Made by a program: the position numbers and the translations under genes. Below the pieces are notes generated by a model that worked only from the letters and a program-made list of their open reading frames with translations, was not told the DNA's origin and did not search any database. This document shows positions 1-12,089 of a stretch of 64,000 nt of DNA, piece after piece. Source of the DNA: Oxytropis ochrocephala (taxonomy: Eukaryota > Streptophyta > Magnoliopsida > Fabales > Fabaceae); the NCBI GenBank assembly GCA_020916435.1, contig CM037089.1, forward strand, positions 89,959,591-90,023,590, written 5' to 3'. Each line of letters opens with the position of its first letter. The first letter of the stretch is position 1.

Positions 1-1422
1 TTGCAGGGTGTAGAGGTCCTCGGTAGAGAGTAGCGTCATCGAGGTGAAGCATGAGTGCCTAAGAGTAGGTGGCCCGAACCATGGGATCTTGAGGAGTGAA
101 TTTCCCATGACTTAGATGATTTTGGTGTAAGGAGTGCGAAGCGTGAGCGCGTTACGGTGAGGGTTTAGGTGTGGTTAGCGAGGTACACACACATAGTGTC
201 TTGAGGTGATGTTGCGTGGTTAGCCGAGGTACACATATAGTGTGCCGAGGTGAGGTTAAGCGCCAATGTTATCTAACACATTGTGGGGCGCTCTTTGGGA
301 GTGCTACTTTAGCACCAATGTGCATAAGTAAGGGGGCGATTAAGTCCATTTTGGTCCTTAGGTGACATTTTGGTCCCCAAGTGTCGTTGTGGTCCTCGGT
401 GTGACAAGTAGTCCACCGGGGATTGCTTAGGTGGTGAGAAGTCGGTTGTAGGTCCTAAGGTGATTCTACAGGTGTTGTAGGGGTCGACCTTAGCTTGCTT
501 TGTGATGATGTCAGGTGGTGTAGGCGTCGGTGTGTGTGGCGACGAATGCGGCGGAGTAGAACGGCGAATAACGACGGTGAGCAGCGGTGTAAACATTCAC
601 ATACGTTATGATTGATTTGTGTGTGATTGTATTTGTCATGAAGTCACATGTTCATGTGCATATTACGACGGAGGAGGTCACGGCCTCGGATATGGTAGGA
701 CTTGGTCTCCATATCAAATAACAGCGAGTTAACAGCGGAGATGCCGAGCGGGCTAAATAACGGCGGTGGAGGTACCTCATTGCATAATGCCACCTGTGGA
801 TGGGTTGCATACATGCATACATTACATGAATTGTTGTGTTTGAATGGTTGATAATTGTTGTGTTTATGTGGACTATCGGTGAGTGATTTGTAATTCTTTG
901 AACCGAGGTGTTTTAGTGCTATCTCTATCCTTAAGCTTTCTTCACATTATATTACTTGTGTTAAGAGACTCACCCTATTTGCTTATTGTTGCACTGCTCT
1001 CGTGGCAACTTGCAGTACTCATGAGTGATATTTGTGCCTAGTTGATGTTGGTTGAGTGCTGCTGCAGTCGTGTAACACCTTTGGGTTGGGGCGAGTAGAT
1101 TATTTTGTACTCTTTATCTTGATCTTGTGTATATTTTGCTAGATAGTCTTTTGGAACTAAAACTATCATATTTGTGTAACTATTACTATGTAATATGACT
1201 TGTTGTATTCTTGGTAGAGGTGCCTTATATGATGAAATTTGAGACCCTTTTTTTAGTGGTGATGCGCATGATTGCATGCTTGTATAATGATGTGGCTGTT
1301 TTGAACTTAATTGATTTTCTGTTTTCCTTTTAATCACCAAATGTGTAGCACTCCTTTGAGTGGAATTTTGAAACTCGATTTTAATTTAGTAGGCCGAATT
1401 GATTAAGATAAGGGGTGTTACA
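1..1422 (+). repeat. 5' LTR, 3' part only
   Basis: Matches 6915-8315 of the 3' LTR along its whole length, with scattered substitutions and small indels. It ends in GGGGTGTTACA at 1422, four bases before the primer-binding site. The first roughly 1 kb of this LTR lies left of the window. Confidence 0.88.
259..292. repeat. Palindromic GCGCC...GGCGC module in the 5' LTR
   Basis: Starts AGCGCCAATGT and ends ACATTG, a GTGG spacer, then GGCGCT, so both the outer GCGCC/GGCGC ends and the inner CAATGT/ACATTG arms can pair. The same module is in the 3' LTR at 7170-7202. It shares its design with the larger array at 61784-62252. Confidence 0.6.
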
Positions 1423-1426
1423 TTAT

Positions 1427-1438
1427 TGGTATCGAGCA
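1427..1438 (+). other. Primer-binding site (initiator-Met tRNA type)
   Basis: TGGTATCGAGCA four bases after the LTR end. It resembles the usual plant site TGGTATCAGAGC with one A missing in the CAG; the same shortened form occurs in the element at 60562-60579. Confidence 0.75.
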
Positions 1439-1569
1439 TAAGTTCGGTCTTGTCAGACCACGTAGTTGAGTCTAAGTGTCTTAAGCCTCAAGTCTTAGGC
1501 TCGTTCTAAACCGATTCTTGATTGTGTGACCAGTGAAGTAGAAATGGTGGAAGAAATTTGGAAGAAATG

Positions 1570-2500
1570 ATCTTTGCTATAGGCTGCTGCGTTGGAGGCG
1601 ATGGCAAATGCTATGGGAATCGACCTCGGCATAATGCCGAGGATCTTTGGAGCTCGTAGACTTGCTACTTTCGGAGGAGAATCCTCCTACCTTGAGGGAG
1701 GTATGATCTGATGGGGCTCTAGTATGGTTGAAAGAGATAGAGAGAATTTTTGAGTGATGGATTGCAGATGAGCAAAGGTGAGGTTTGGGACTCACGTGCT
1801 CATTTGAGGAAGCCGACGGTAGTGGCTTGAATCTCTTCAAAGGTTGGAAGGTGTAGAGGAAGGGATCACATGGGATATTTTCAAGAGGAGTTTATGAGGA
1901 AGTACTACCCAGAAGGCGTGAAAGGAAAGAAGGAGATGGAATTCTTGGAGCTCAAACAAGGTAACATGACCGTGTCGGAGTATCTTTGCCAAGTTTCAGA
2001 AATTTGGCGAAGTTCTATCCCCATTACTGGAGACTCTTGCTTTGAGTTCTCCAAGTGTATCAAGTTTGAAGCGGTTTGAAGCACGAGATCAAGCGGGCCA
2101 TTGGGTATCAAAGGATAAGGGTGTATTCTATGTTGGTGGATTTGCTGCGAGAATTTATGAAGAAGATAGTATGGCTACTAGCCAGAAATTTGGGAAGGAT
2201 AAGAAGACCTTCCAACCTCGGAAGCCGTTGGAAGCCTTATGACCATTACGGTGGTAGAGGAAAAGGGAACTCTGCGGGGAGAGGAAGGCCTAGTAGGGGA
2301 GGCGCTCTGCTATTACGACTTGTTACAAGTGTGGATTGCTGGGCACAAGGCGCGAAGGAGTGCAAAGGGTGAGGTGAAGAGGTGTTATAGATGTGGCAAG
2401 GAGGGCCACCTATCTGCTGAGAGTGTGGGAGAAAGGAGATGTCTGTTTCAATTGTGGAGAGATGGGGCATATCGGTCCCAAGTGTCCTAAGCCAAAGCAA
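1570..2500 (+). pseudogene. gag: Broken gag with zinc knuckles
   Basis: Gag structural protein of the element, which would form the cytoplasmic particle that packages its RNA. Recognisable pieces include FQEEFMRKYYPEGVKGKK followed by EMEFLELKQGNMTVSEYL near 1875-1995, which is the core of the plant Retrotrans_gag family. Two CCHC zinc knuckles follow at about 2380-2490: CYRCGKEGHL and CFNCGEMGHIGPKCPKPK. The N-terminal part can be aligned by eye with the better-kept gag at 24079 (ARRLATFGGE against RSLATFQREN). Several stops and frame changes interrupt it, so no full protein is possible. Strong family assignment; the exact start cannot be fixed. Confidence 0.8.
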
Positions 2501-2505
2501 GAGAA

Positions 2506-2650
2506 AGGCGTGGGGAAAGTGTTTGCACTATTTGGGTCAGAGGTGGTGAACAAAATCAAAGGTGCGTGTTATATCAGCGGTGTTCCTCTAGTTGCAATTA
2601 TAGATCTTTGGTGCAACTCATTCATTCATTTACGCCATGTGTGCTAATAA
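2506..2650 (+). pseudogene. Aspartic protease remnant
   Basis: Directly follows the last zinc knuckle, as expected for gag-pro. GACYISGVPLVAIID is followed by LWCNSFI where this family has a D-T-G-A-T-H-S-F type active site, so the catalytic motif has been destroyed by small changes after the Asp. The sister element at 59309-59587 (minus strand) keeps the intact motif, which supports the identification. Confidence 0.7.
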
Positions 2651-3079
2651 AGTGAATTTAGTGTTGTCTTCATTGGGAAGGAGATGGTCATTGACACTCG
2701 GCCATGGGTTCGATGACTACCTCTGCGGTATGTTGAAGTGCCCACCGATTGTATTCGGCGGGGACTTCTCTGTTAATTTAATTTGTTTACCTTTAGAGGA
2801 ATGGGCGTCATCCTTGGTATGGGTGGTTAGTAGACAACCATGTTCATATCCATTCTTGTTGAAGATCGGTTAGTTTTCACCGCTCAGAGGTGAAGGAATC
2901 GGCTCTACTTCTGCTAGAGCAAGTGCGCAAGTTGTTGGGAGAAAGGGTTACTCTGTTTGCTTTATGGGCGTCATTGTGATGAGAATCAAGTCAAGATTGA
3001 AGATGTGCGGTGGTTAGAGAGTTTTAGAGGTGTTTCGGAAGAAATACGACGTGCCACACGAGAGAGAGATTGAGTTCAC

Positions 3080-4330
3080 TATAGAATTGATTCTGGAACA
3101 GGACCAGGGTGTCTATGGCACCTTATAGGATGTCCGCATCCGAAATTTGTCCGAAGTGAAGAAGCGATTGGAAGAATTGCTAGAAAGGAAGTTCGTGAGG
3201 CAGAAGCGTATCACCAGTGGGAGCACACTGTGTTGCTCGTGAACTACTGACATGATTGAATAAAGTTACAATTAAGAACAAATATCCACTTTAAGAATTG
3301 GCGATTTGATGGATCAATTGGTGGGTGCTCAAGTATTTTCAAAGATTGATTTGAGGTCGCTACCATCAAATCAAAGTGAAGAGCGAAGAGCGTACCAAAG
3401 GCGGCTTTTAGAACTCGGTATGGACACTACGAGTACTTAGTAATGCCATTCGGTGTCACTAACGCTCGGGAGTATTCATGGAGTATATGAATCGTATCTT
3501 CCATGAGTACTTAGATCGGTTTGTGGTAGTGTTCATAGGCGATATTTTGGTCTACTCAAGTCGGCGAGGAAGAGCATGCGCAGAGCACTTAAGGATAGTC
3601 TTTGGAGGTTACGAAGGAGAAGAAGTTATATGCGAATCTATCCAAGTGTGAGTTTTTGGTTGAGGAAGTGAGTTTCCTCGGCCATGTGATTTCAGCAAGG
3701 GGATTGCGGTGGACCCTTCAAAGATTGAAGGCGTGTTGAAGTGGGAGGCACCGAGTCGGCCACCAGAAGTGAGGAGCTTCTTGGGGCTGGCCGGTTACTC
3801 TGAGAAGATTCATTGAGGTTTCTCCAAATTGGCGTTGCCATTAACCCAATTGACATGTAAAGATAGGGCTTTTCGTATGGGATGGCCGATGTGAAGAGAG
3901 CTTCAAGAGTTGAAGAGGAGATTGACAGCGTCGCCAATCTTGACATTGCCTAATCCAGAGGATCCTTTTGTGATTTATTGTGATGCATCTAAGTTAGGTT
4001 TGGGTTGTGTCTTTGATGCAAGAAGGTAAAGTAGTGGCGTATGCTTGAGGCAATGAAGACTCATGAGAAGAATTACCCCACTCATGATTTAGAGCTAGCT
4101 GCTTAGTAGTGTTTGCGTTGAAGATATGGAGGCATTACCTTTATGGATCAAGGTTCGAGGTGTTTAGTGATCACAAGAGTTTGCGAGTACTTGTTTGATC
4201 GGAAGGAGGCTGAATATGAGGCGAGAGGAGATGGTTGGAGTTATTGAAGGACTATGACTTGATGCGAACTATCACCCATGGAAGGCCAATGTTGTAGGTG
4301 ATCTGTTGAGTAGGAAATCTCTGCATGTGT
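3080..4330 (+). pseudogene. Reverse transcriptase and RNase H, broken
   Basis: Polymerase core of the element. Pieces read in different frames include KNKYPL and QLVGAQVFSKID (about 3275-3350), RYGHYEYLVMPFGVTNA (about 3417-3465), and then FVVVFIGDILVYS (about 3517-3560), where the first catalytic Asp of the usual F-I-D-D motif has become Gly (GGC at 3538). RNase H begins with FVIYCDASKLGLGC at about 3967, followed by HEKNYPTHDLELAA and FEVFSDHKSL. It would copy the RNA into DNA inside the Gag particle. At least six frame changes or stops make it non-functional. Confidence 0.82.
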
Positions 4331-4599
4331 CATCAATGATGGTAAAGGAGCTGGGCCCGATTGAGCAGTTTAGAGATTTGAGCCTAGTATATGAAGTAAC
4401 ACCTCGGAGTGTTAAGTTGGGGATCTTGAAGATCACCAATGAGTTCATGGTTAGTATAAGGGAAGCCACGGAAGGTTGATGTGAAGTTGGTCGATGTGGT
4501 TGTAAGTGTTGGCGAGGTGATAATAAAGATTTTGAGTTGGATGCGCAAGGTTTGTTGAGGTTCGGAGGGCGGATATGTGTACACGATGATGAAGAGATC

Positions 4600-5480
4600 A
4601 AGAAGGCTATTACGGAAGAGTGTCACGAAGTCGGTTGAGTATCCATCCGGGGGCTACGAAGATGTATCAAGACTTGAAGAAATTATTACAGTGGCAAGAA
4701 ATGAAGAAGGATGTAGCTCGTTTAAATCTATGCTTGTTTGACTTGCGGAAGTCAAAAGTGGAGCACCGAATGGCGGGGTTGATGCAACCGTTGCATATTC
4801 TGAATGGAAGTGGGACTGACATTTCCATAGACTTTGTAACAGGTTCGAGAGGACAACAAGAGGTTTGATACCATTTGGGTGATTGTTGATAGGTGACAAA
4901 GTCATCACACTTTATCCCTATTAACATCACATACCCGAGTGCCAAGGTTAGCGAGAAATTTATATCAATGTCATTGTGAAGCTTCATGGAATCCCTTTGA
5001 GTATTGTTTGAGACAGAGATCCAAGGTTTACCTCGGAATTTTGGAAGAGCTTGCAAGAGGCGTTGGGTTCCAAGTTGCGTTTGAGCTCGGCATACCATCC
5101 TCGGGTGATGGTCAATCAGAGAGGACTATCAATCCTTAGAAGACTTATTGAGAGCTTGTGTGCTTGAGCAAGGAGGTGCGTGGGATACGTATCTACCAGC
5201 GATAGAATTCACTTACAACAACAGTCATCATTCAAGTATTGGAATGGCACCATTTGAAGCATTGTATGGGTGTAGGTGTAGGACTCCACTATGTTGGCAT
5301 GAAGCGGGAGAGAGGGTTGTGTTGGGACCCGAGTTGGTTAGAGAGACTACCGAGAAGGTTAAGATGATCGAGAGAGAGAAGATGAGGCGTCCTCACAAAG
5401 CGGACGAGAAGAGTTACCATGACAAGAGAAGGAAGGATTTAGAATTTCAAGCCGGCGACCATGTATTCCTTAGAGTCACC
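4600..5480 (+). pseudogene. Integrase, broken
   Basis: Joins element DNA to the chromosome. The zinc-binding end is represented by HPGATKMYQDLKK (about 4638). The catalytic core is represented by TDISIDFVTGSRGQQE (about 4815), TKSSHFIPI in another frame, and a long readable piece AWDTYLPAIEFTYNNSHHSS at 5180-5240 followed by GMAPFEALYGCRCRTPLCW, which is typical of plant Ty3/gypsy integrases. The segment from 5148 to about 5400 is the longest intact coding stretch of this element. Confidence 0.85.
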
Positions 5481-5870
5481 CACTGTGTTTGGAGTTGGAG
5501 ACGAGCTTTGAGGTCAAGAAACTATCACCTCGTTTCATTGGACCCTATCAAATCTTGGAGAGAGTTGGGAAGGTGGCATACCGAATTGCATTGCCACCCA
5601 ATCATCAAATTTGCACGATGTGTTCCATGTATCTCGGTGAGGAAGTATGTTCTGACCAGTCCCATGTCATTCAAATGGATGATGTGCAAGTGAGAGACGA
5701 CCTCCTTTGTGGAGACAATGCCAATCGAATTGAAGGACCAGAAGTAAAGACTCTTGGGGAAAGGAAATCAAGTTAGTGAAGGTGGTTTGGGTAGGAGGCT
5801 CTTTGGTGAGCATGCTACTTGGGAGCTAGAGAGCAAGATGAAGGAGGGCTATTCCAATTTTGTTTGATTA
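5480..5870 (+). pseudogene. Integrase C-terminus with chromodomain remnant
   Basis: KLSPRFIGPYQILERVGK (about 5519-5572) is the conserved post-core integrase segment of chromoviruses. After a gap, 5770-5866 reads IKLVKVVW, then ATWELESKMKEGYSNFV, which matches the end of a plant chromovirus chromodomain (pattern W..., ATWE.E..M...YP.LF). Chromodomains are thought to bias insertion toward particular chromatin. Because the match is short and degraded, the chromovirus call rests on this plus LTR features. Confidence 0.6.
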
Positions 5871-5896
5871 AGGTAAGATTAGAGGGCGTAATCTCT

Positions 5897-5909
5897 AAGT
5901 AGGGAGAGT
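5897..5909 (+). other. Polypurine tract
   Basis: AAGTAGGGAGAGT immediately before the 3' LTR start TGTAACACCCC; it is the expected primer for plus-strand DNA synthesis. The array element has the similar GTGGGGGAGAGT at the same place. Confidence 0.75.
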
Positions 5910-8315
5910 TGTAACACCCCAAAATAATTCAATTAATTAACTTAGTTGAGTTATTAAGGGTTTGCAACATTTTACTCTTAAGTCAAGTAATTCATTAAGT
6001 AAAAGCTAAGCATGTGCTACTATTTTAGGGAAATGTCAAAGTAGGTAAAGAGTGTGGGTAGTAGCAAGCCCACGGCCTAAATAAGGCCAAGGCCCATTTA
6101 AGTCCATTGGGACATATTAAATGGTACCTTGAAGGAGACATCCCATTCGGTTCAAAAATATAGTTAAGTTTCTAAATTGAGGGAAGTAGAGAGAAGTGAG
6201 GCAGAAGAGAGAAGGAAGAGAACTTGGCGTGGAGAGTTGAAGCTAGGAGAGGAGAGGAGAGCTTGTTGCAGTGGTTTGTTGGAGAGTGAAGGTTTCTCAT
6301 CTCTTCTCGAATCATTAAGGTTAGGGGGTCTTTTAATCCTTGTAATATTACGTGTTTGATAGTGTTTTGGTGTGAGTGGTTTTGATCACCTTGCATGTGT
6401 GTTTTATGTGTTGTTCATGATGTATCTTTCTTTGTGTTTTGCTCCTTGCTTGAGATTTGTGGTGAGATCTGACGGTGATCGGTTGGGAAAGAGAGAGGAG
6501 TGTAACTCTCTCTTTTACGTAATGTCTGAAGTGAGCTTTGCATGGTGAGGCATCAAAGTGTAAATCGGTGTAGTGTGAAGAAATGAGCTTGCATGTAGAG
6601 TTAAGGAGAGGATCGGAGCAAATGGAGTGAGTATCAGAGTGAGCATGCGTGAAGTGAGTGGAAATGAGCTTGCATGTTGAGTTTAAGTGAAGAAGCGAGT
6701 AAAAGAAGTATAAAGGGAGTTAAAGCGCCTTGTGCAGCGCGTAAACCAAAATACCTTAAGCCTAGAGTGAGAGAAGCCAGGAGCTTGAGGAAGTCAACGC
6801 TTAGAGTGTCTTGGTGTTGAGGGTGCTGTTGGTGAGTTCGAGGAGAGTATGTGTCTAAACACCATTAACGAGGGTAGGGACGCATAAACCGAAGTGTAGG
6901 TGTCTCGCCTTAGGTTCTGAGGGTGTAGAGGTCCTCGGTAGAGGTGGCGTCATCGAGGTGAGCATGAGTGCCTAAGAGTAGGTGGGGCTGAACCATGGGA
7001 TACCGAGGGTGAATTTCCCATGACTTAGATGATTTTGGTGTAAGGAGTGCGAAGCGTGGCGCGTTAGAAGTGAGGGTTTAGGTGTGGTTAGCAGAGGTAC
7101 ACACATAGTGTCTTGAGGTGATGTTGCGTGGTTAGCCGAGGTACACATATAGTGTCCGAGGTGAGGTTAAGCGCCAATGTTATCTAACACATTGTGGGAC
7201 GCTCTTTGGGAGTGCTACTTTAGCACCAATGTGCATAAGTAAGGGAGCGATTAAGTCCATTTTGGTCCTTAGGTGACATTTTGGTCCCTAAGTGTCGTTG
7301 TGGTCCTCGGTGTGACAAGTAGTCCACGAGGGATTGTCGAGGTGGACCGAGAGAAGTCGGTTGTAGGTCCTAAGGTGATTCTACAGGTGTTGTAGGGTCG
7401 ACCTTAGCTTTGTGATGATGATGTGCAGGTGGTGTAGGCGTCGGTGTGGCGGCGAATGCGGCGGAGTAGAACGGCGAATGCGACGGTGAGCAGCGGTGTA
7501 AACATTCACATCACGTTATGATTGATTTGTGTGTGATTGTATTTGTCATGAAGTCACATGTTCATGTGCATATTACGACGGAGGAGGTCTCGGCCTCGGA
7601 TATGGTAGGACTTGGTCTCCATATCAAATAACGATGGAGTTAACGACGGGCTAAATAACGAGGGTGGAGGTACCTCATTGCATAATGCCACGTGGATGGG
7701 TTGCATACATGCATACATTACATGAATTGTTGTGTTTGGTGGTTGATAATTGTTGTGTTTATGTGGACTATCGGTGAGTGGTTGTAATTCTTTGAGCAAG
7801 GGTGTTTTAGTGCTATCTCTATCCTTAAGCTTTCTTCACATTATATTACTTGTGTTAAGAGACTCACCCTAGGCTGCTTATTGTTGTTGCTGCTCTCGTG
7901 GCAACTTGCAGTACTCATGAGTGATAGGTGTGCCTAGTTGATGTTGGTTGAGTGCTGCTGCAGTCGTGTAACACCTGGGTTGGGGCCGAGTAGATTATTT
8001 TGTACTCTTTATCTTGATCTTGTGTATATTTTGCTAGATAGTCTTTTGGAACTAAAACTATCATATTTGTGTAACTATTACTATGTAATATGACTTGTTG
8101 TGTTCTTGGCGAGGTGCCTTATATGATTGGTGAGACCCTTTTTGCCGTGGTGATGCGCATGATTTGCATGCTTGTATAATCTTTGTGGCTTGTTTTGAAC
8201 TTAATTGATTTTCTGTTTTCCTTTTAATAACCAAATGTAGCACTCCTTTGAGTGGAATTTTGAAACTACGATTTTAATTTAGTAGGCCAAGAATTGATTA
8301 AGATAAAGGGGTGTT
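5910..8315 (+). repeat. 3' LTR
   Basis: Starts TGTAACACCCCAAAATAATT and ends GGGGTGTT at about 8315. The final ACA seen in the 5' copy is replaced by CTG. About 2.4 kb. The region 6915-8315 repeats 1-1422. It contains the palindromic module at 7170-7202. The flanking target duplication cannot be tested because the left border is outside the window. Confidence 0.87.
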
Positions 8316-8699
8316 CTGAGACTTAATCATAACTTTCTAACATACGGTTTCATAATCACTTATCACGGGAAGAAAATAAAATTTTGGACAAAATGCATAG
8401 ACTTAAGGTGGCGATGTCGCGGTACCTCGATGGTGGCACAAGGTCACTAGAAAGGAGTAAAATGCTTCTGAATGGAGCATCTCAAAGTTACTCGTTCAAC
8501 CAATCTCTTGAAATATTTTTAAGTTTGACGTTTTTGTTTTAGAAACTTATAGAAATTTTAAGTTTCATAAATTGTATTGTAAGATATTAATTTCAATGGA
8601 ATTTGAAGAATTTTTATGATTTTATTATGTGTTGTTGTTTGGAAATATTTTTGTATATCAGGATATTATAAATTGGTCAATTGATAAAAGTAACCAAAA
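8316..8699. other. Unassigned spacer
   Basis: No reading frame, repeat or recognisable element. A CACTAG at 8451 could be read as a CACTA-type terminus, but nothing else supports it. Confidence 0.4.
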
Positions 8700-9268
8700 A
8701 TAGACTTTTAGCATCGGTTATTAAGGATGACCGTTGCTAAAAGTCACCAAGATAGATTTTTAGTATCGGTTATTAAGGATGACCGTTGGTAAAAGTGTCA
8801 TTTAGTATCGGTTAATTTAAAAAACCGATACTAAATGTCATTTTTTAGACAGCAAACACAATGTTGAAATGACATTTAGTATCGGTTATTTAAATTAACC
8901 GATACTAAATGTCACTTTTAGTATCGGTTATTTAAAAAACCGATGCTAAATGTCATTTTTTAGACAGCAAACACAATGTTGAAAAGACATTTAGCATCGG
9001 TTTTTTAAATAACCGATACTAAAAGTGACATTTAGTATCGGTTATTTAAATAACCGATACTAATAGTATGTTTTCAAGACATAAAAAACACCAAAAAATG
9101 TCATTTAGTATCGGTTTTTGAAAATCGGATGCTAAAAGTCACATTTAGTATCGGTTATTTAACAGATACTAAATGTCGACACATTAGTTTTGGTCGAATT
9201 AGTATCGACGGATAGCCGATACTAAAAGTGCAAAATAGCAGATACTAAAAGTCTTTTACGCACTAGTG
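8700..9268. mobile_element. CACTA-like transposon terminus with palindromic subterminal repeats
   Basis: The motif AGTATCGGTTA and its complement TAACCGATACT recur many times in both orientations, including a perfect 32-bp palindrome at 9032-9063 and a near-perfect 43-bp one at 8870-8912. The block ends in TTTTACGCACTAGTG at 9268, which fits the TAGTG end of a CACTA (En/Spm) element. Dense short subterminal repeats are typical of that superfamily. The opposite CACTA end and any transposase are absent, so this is a deleted copy or fragment. Confidence 0.55.
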
Positions 9269-9790
9269 CTAGCTAGACAAATGTATTTCGTTTGTACCCA
9301 CATTTCTGAGAGAAGGTAATGCTTGTGTAGTTAAGCTTGCAGGTCATGGAACTAACTCAGTGGCTTTACACGGTGGAATCTTACCCAGAGAGCTTCATTG
9401 CGGAGGACTTTTTTGAGAATAGGTCGGGTTTACCTAACTACAGGTTTTGTTAGACCCTTTGTCTCTTAATGAAATTTGGGTTTGCCTTTTGCTTCCTTTT
9501 TTGATCTTGCTGCAGATGATTGTTAGCGGCCACAGTGCCGACCTAGTTGGGATGAGAGTCGCTATAGTGATGCTTTTGCGCACTTGGGTAGGCTTTTTTT
9601 TTTTCCCAGTTTTTTGTTGTTTCTGCGCATGGGTTTTGGTCTAGTCCCCCCATGTTTCATGTTATTTTTCTCTTTTTTATCAATACAATTTAGGAAGAGT
9701 ACTCTTTCCTTCCTGATGTTTTTTCTCTAAGGAGGATTTTCATCAGAAGGTTTTAACGAGACTCCATAACCCTTTCTTTTGTCAAAAAAA
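9269..9790. other. Possible retroelement tail
   Basis: No usable reading frame. The stretch AAGGTTTTAACGAGACTCCA (about 9750) resembles a motif often seen in the non-coding parts of plant Copia elements, and the segment ends in an A run (9785-9793). This is weak evidence and it could be ordinary spacer. Confidence 0.25.
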
Positions 9791-11671
9791 AACATCTCAA
9801 TATGAAATACCCCTGAAATTATATACCCTGCGGTTGTCACTAATAAATTTTGGAGTACTATTATGGCAAAAACATTGATCATGTTGGTCTCTCATAATAT
9901 ACTGTGGTACTCTTGCTATTTGGAATTTTGAACTTAGTGGTACAAAGGAAAAGACCCTCTTCTCCACTACCTACACTTGCTATTTACATGTCAAAAGAGT
10001 GGTATAACAAAAAGTATAGATTTTGTATTCTTTAGAGTCTCTCTTCTCTTTCCATTTGTTCCCTTCCCCAATTTTTACTTTTGAATCTATTCAAACTACT
10101 AACATAACCATATGTACGTTTTTTTTTAATTTGTTTTTGTCCTCCAAGATAATTTTCCATCTTTAGCTATAAATATTATCTCTTTGGGATATGGTCAGGT
10201 GCCAAAGTCAAGGACACCTATGTTATTCGTCTCATACATAATAAGACTGAACCCAATTACACAATCTTATAAATATTTAATTAAATCATATGCAACAAAC
10301 AATTGTATTTTCTTTTGAAGCAGCAAGCAATTGTATTGGATAGTAGAGATCACTATATATAAACACTATTTTATGTTGTTGGGTTCCGTCTATAATTGAT
10401 AAATCGGACTACATGAGTGTATTCTGCCCTACCCTTTTTAAACTAAAGTATGCAACATGAGCCATTTTCGCAAAGAAATATACGATAATCCTTTTAAATT
10501 GCATCGCACATATATCTTGATAGATTTTTGGTGGATTCTTTTTTGATAGATTGTAAGCCATATATAGAATGTAGTATAACCCTTTGAGGTATTGTATTGT
10601 GGTGATGAATTTTTTAATGAGCAAAATTATATTATAAGCGGGTATACGGGGTAGTCAAACCCATTTATTAGATATCATGCTAAATAAGAGTTTGTTATAG
10701 CGGGGATAGAAATACATTAGAGTTTGTACTGATATTTCAAAGTAGTGTGAGGAAGTATTTAATCAGTTGATTGTTTGTTTTTCATAAAATAAAATAAAGG
10801 AGGGTACAAAATCCCTTAATGAGAAACTAACACTTTGTTAGATTCAACGACATAATCTACCATCGAGAGAGAGAAGTCGTCTTGATCCTCCCAAAGGTCG
10901 GGGATATGATGTCAAACCTATCATATTAATTTTTCTTAAATTAATTATTAAAATGAATTTTTAAATAAAATAAATGTGGACACAAATATATTTTAAATAA
11001 ATTCTTAAAAAATAGATTTGTCATTATTAATATGTTATATGAAAATATATTTTTAAAAGTAATGAACAAATGTCTATTTTAGAATATGGAATCAAAAATA
11101 AGATTAAAAATAATATATTGGGCATTTTTAAGGTATGTCAAAAAAAGTGACTTGGGATTTTATACATACTATGCCTATTTTTATCAATCATTAAAATGCA
11201 AATCACGGGTCATGCGGGGTAACTAATGACGCCTCGGTCCGGCCATTAACCCGATCACCGGGTCGGTTTTAATAACATTGATAAAAAATATAGAATTGTA
11301 TTATTTGTTTGTTCCAAATTAGTTTATGGATTTCAAATATTTATTGTCATATCAGTTACTTAGCCAATATTTTTGCCTTCACATGATCGTGTTGGATTTC
11401 AACATATTTGCATCATATGTTTGCATAGTGTATCCAAGCTATATGTATTAACATTGGAGTCATGAATAGATAATACCTATTAACAGATCTCTCATTGAAG
11501 GGTTCGTATACAACATCTCTAAATTTGCAGTAGCTCTTAGTGCAGGAAGTGCAGGTAATGCGAGGCATGAGTATAAGCTGAATTTGAAGTTGCAAGCTAT
11601 CATTATTTTTGTTTTACATGTGGGTCTTTTCTTCGAAAATCGATTAATACAATTCGGGAAAACGATATATC

Positions 11672-11711
<40 letters not shown>

Positions 11712-12089
11712 TACGTTTTGACAAATAATTTAATATACAAATTTGTATAAAATCTTTATAAATATATGTTGATAATACATTTTGCTAAAATTATTATATA
11801 ACATAATAGCTAAATTTTAGATAGTGTCTAGAGTATTTAATATCTCACACAATGCACTTAAATATACAACTTCTGTTTTTTTAATTCCTAAAAAAATTGT
11901 CAATTTTTTAAGTTACAAGTGAATGTCGACTCGTGCTGGCACAGGTGAATCATACTAGTTGGAAATCGTATGCTATTGAATTTCTTACAATTTTCATTTA
12001 TTTATTTTTTTCCAAAATACAAAAATAAATGTATAAACAACTATTTTGTCACTCATAAGTAGCTCTCCTGGTGAGCTAAAAGATACTGA
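9791..12089. other. AT-rich intergenic spacer
   Basis: No coding, RNA-gene or transposon signature recognised. It contains the TA/CA microsatellite at 11672-11712. Reading frames here are short and of low complexity. Confidence 0.5.
11672..11712. repeat. (TA)n(CA)n microsatellite
   Basis: A run of TA dinucleotides passes directly into a run of CA dinucleotides, 41 bp in total. Confidence 0.95.

Larger units (their letters stand above)
1..8315 (+). mobile_element. Decayed Ty3/gypsy chromovirus (Tekay-like), 5' end outside the window
   Basis: A long LTR retrotransposon on the + strand. Order seen: end of the 5' LTR (1-1422), primer-binding site (1427), gag with zinc knuckles, protease, reverse transcriptase, RNase H, integrase, a chromodomain remnant just before the polypurine tract, and a full 3' LTR (5910-8315). 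The gag-pro-RT-RH-IN order is that of Ty3/gypsy. The C-terminal chromodomain remnant, the TGTAACACCCC LTR start and the long LTR of about 2.4 kb fit the Tekay (Del) branch of chromoviruses; that assignment is inference. Every coding part is cut by stops and frameshifts, so the copy is dead. Confidence 0.85.

Noticed and set aside
8451..8470. CACTAG at 8451 as the missing 5' end of the CACTA element
   Set aside because: No subterminal repeats within 230 bp of it and no inverted match to the 9268 terminus beyond the short palindromic word.
9290..9650. Possible host gene exon with a polypyrimidine-CAG acceptor at 9594-9608
   Set aside because: No conserved protein, no matching donor or second exon, and the frames are short.
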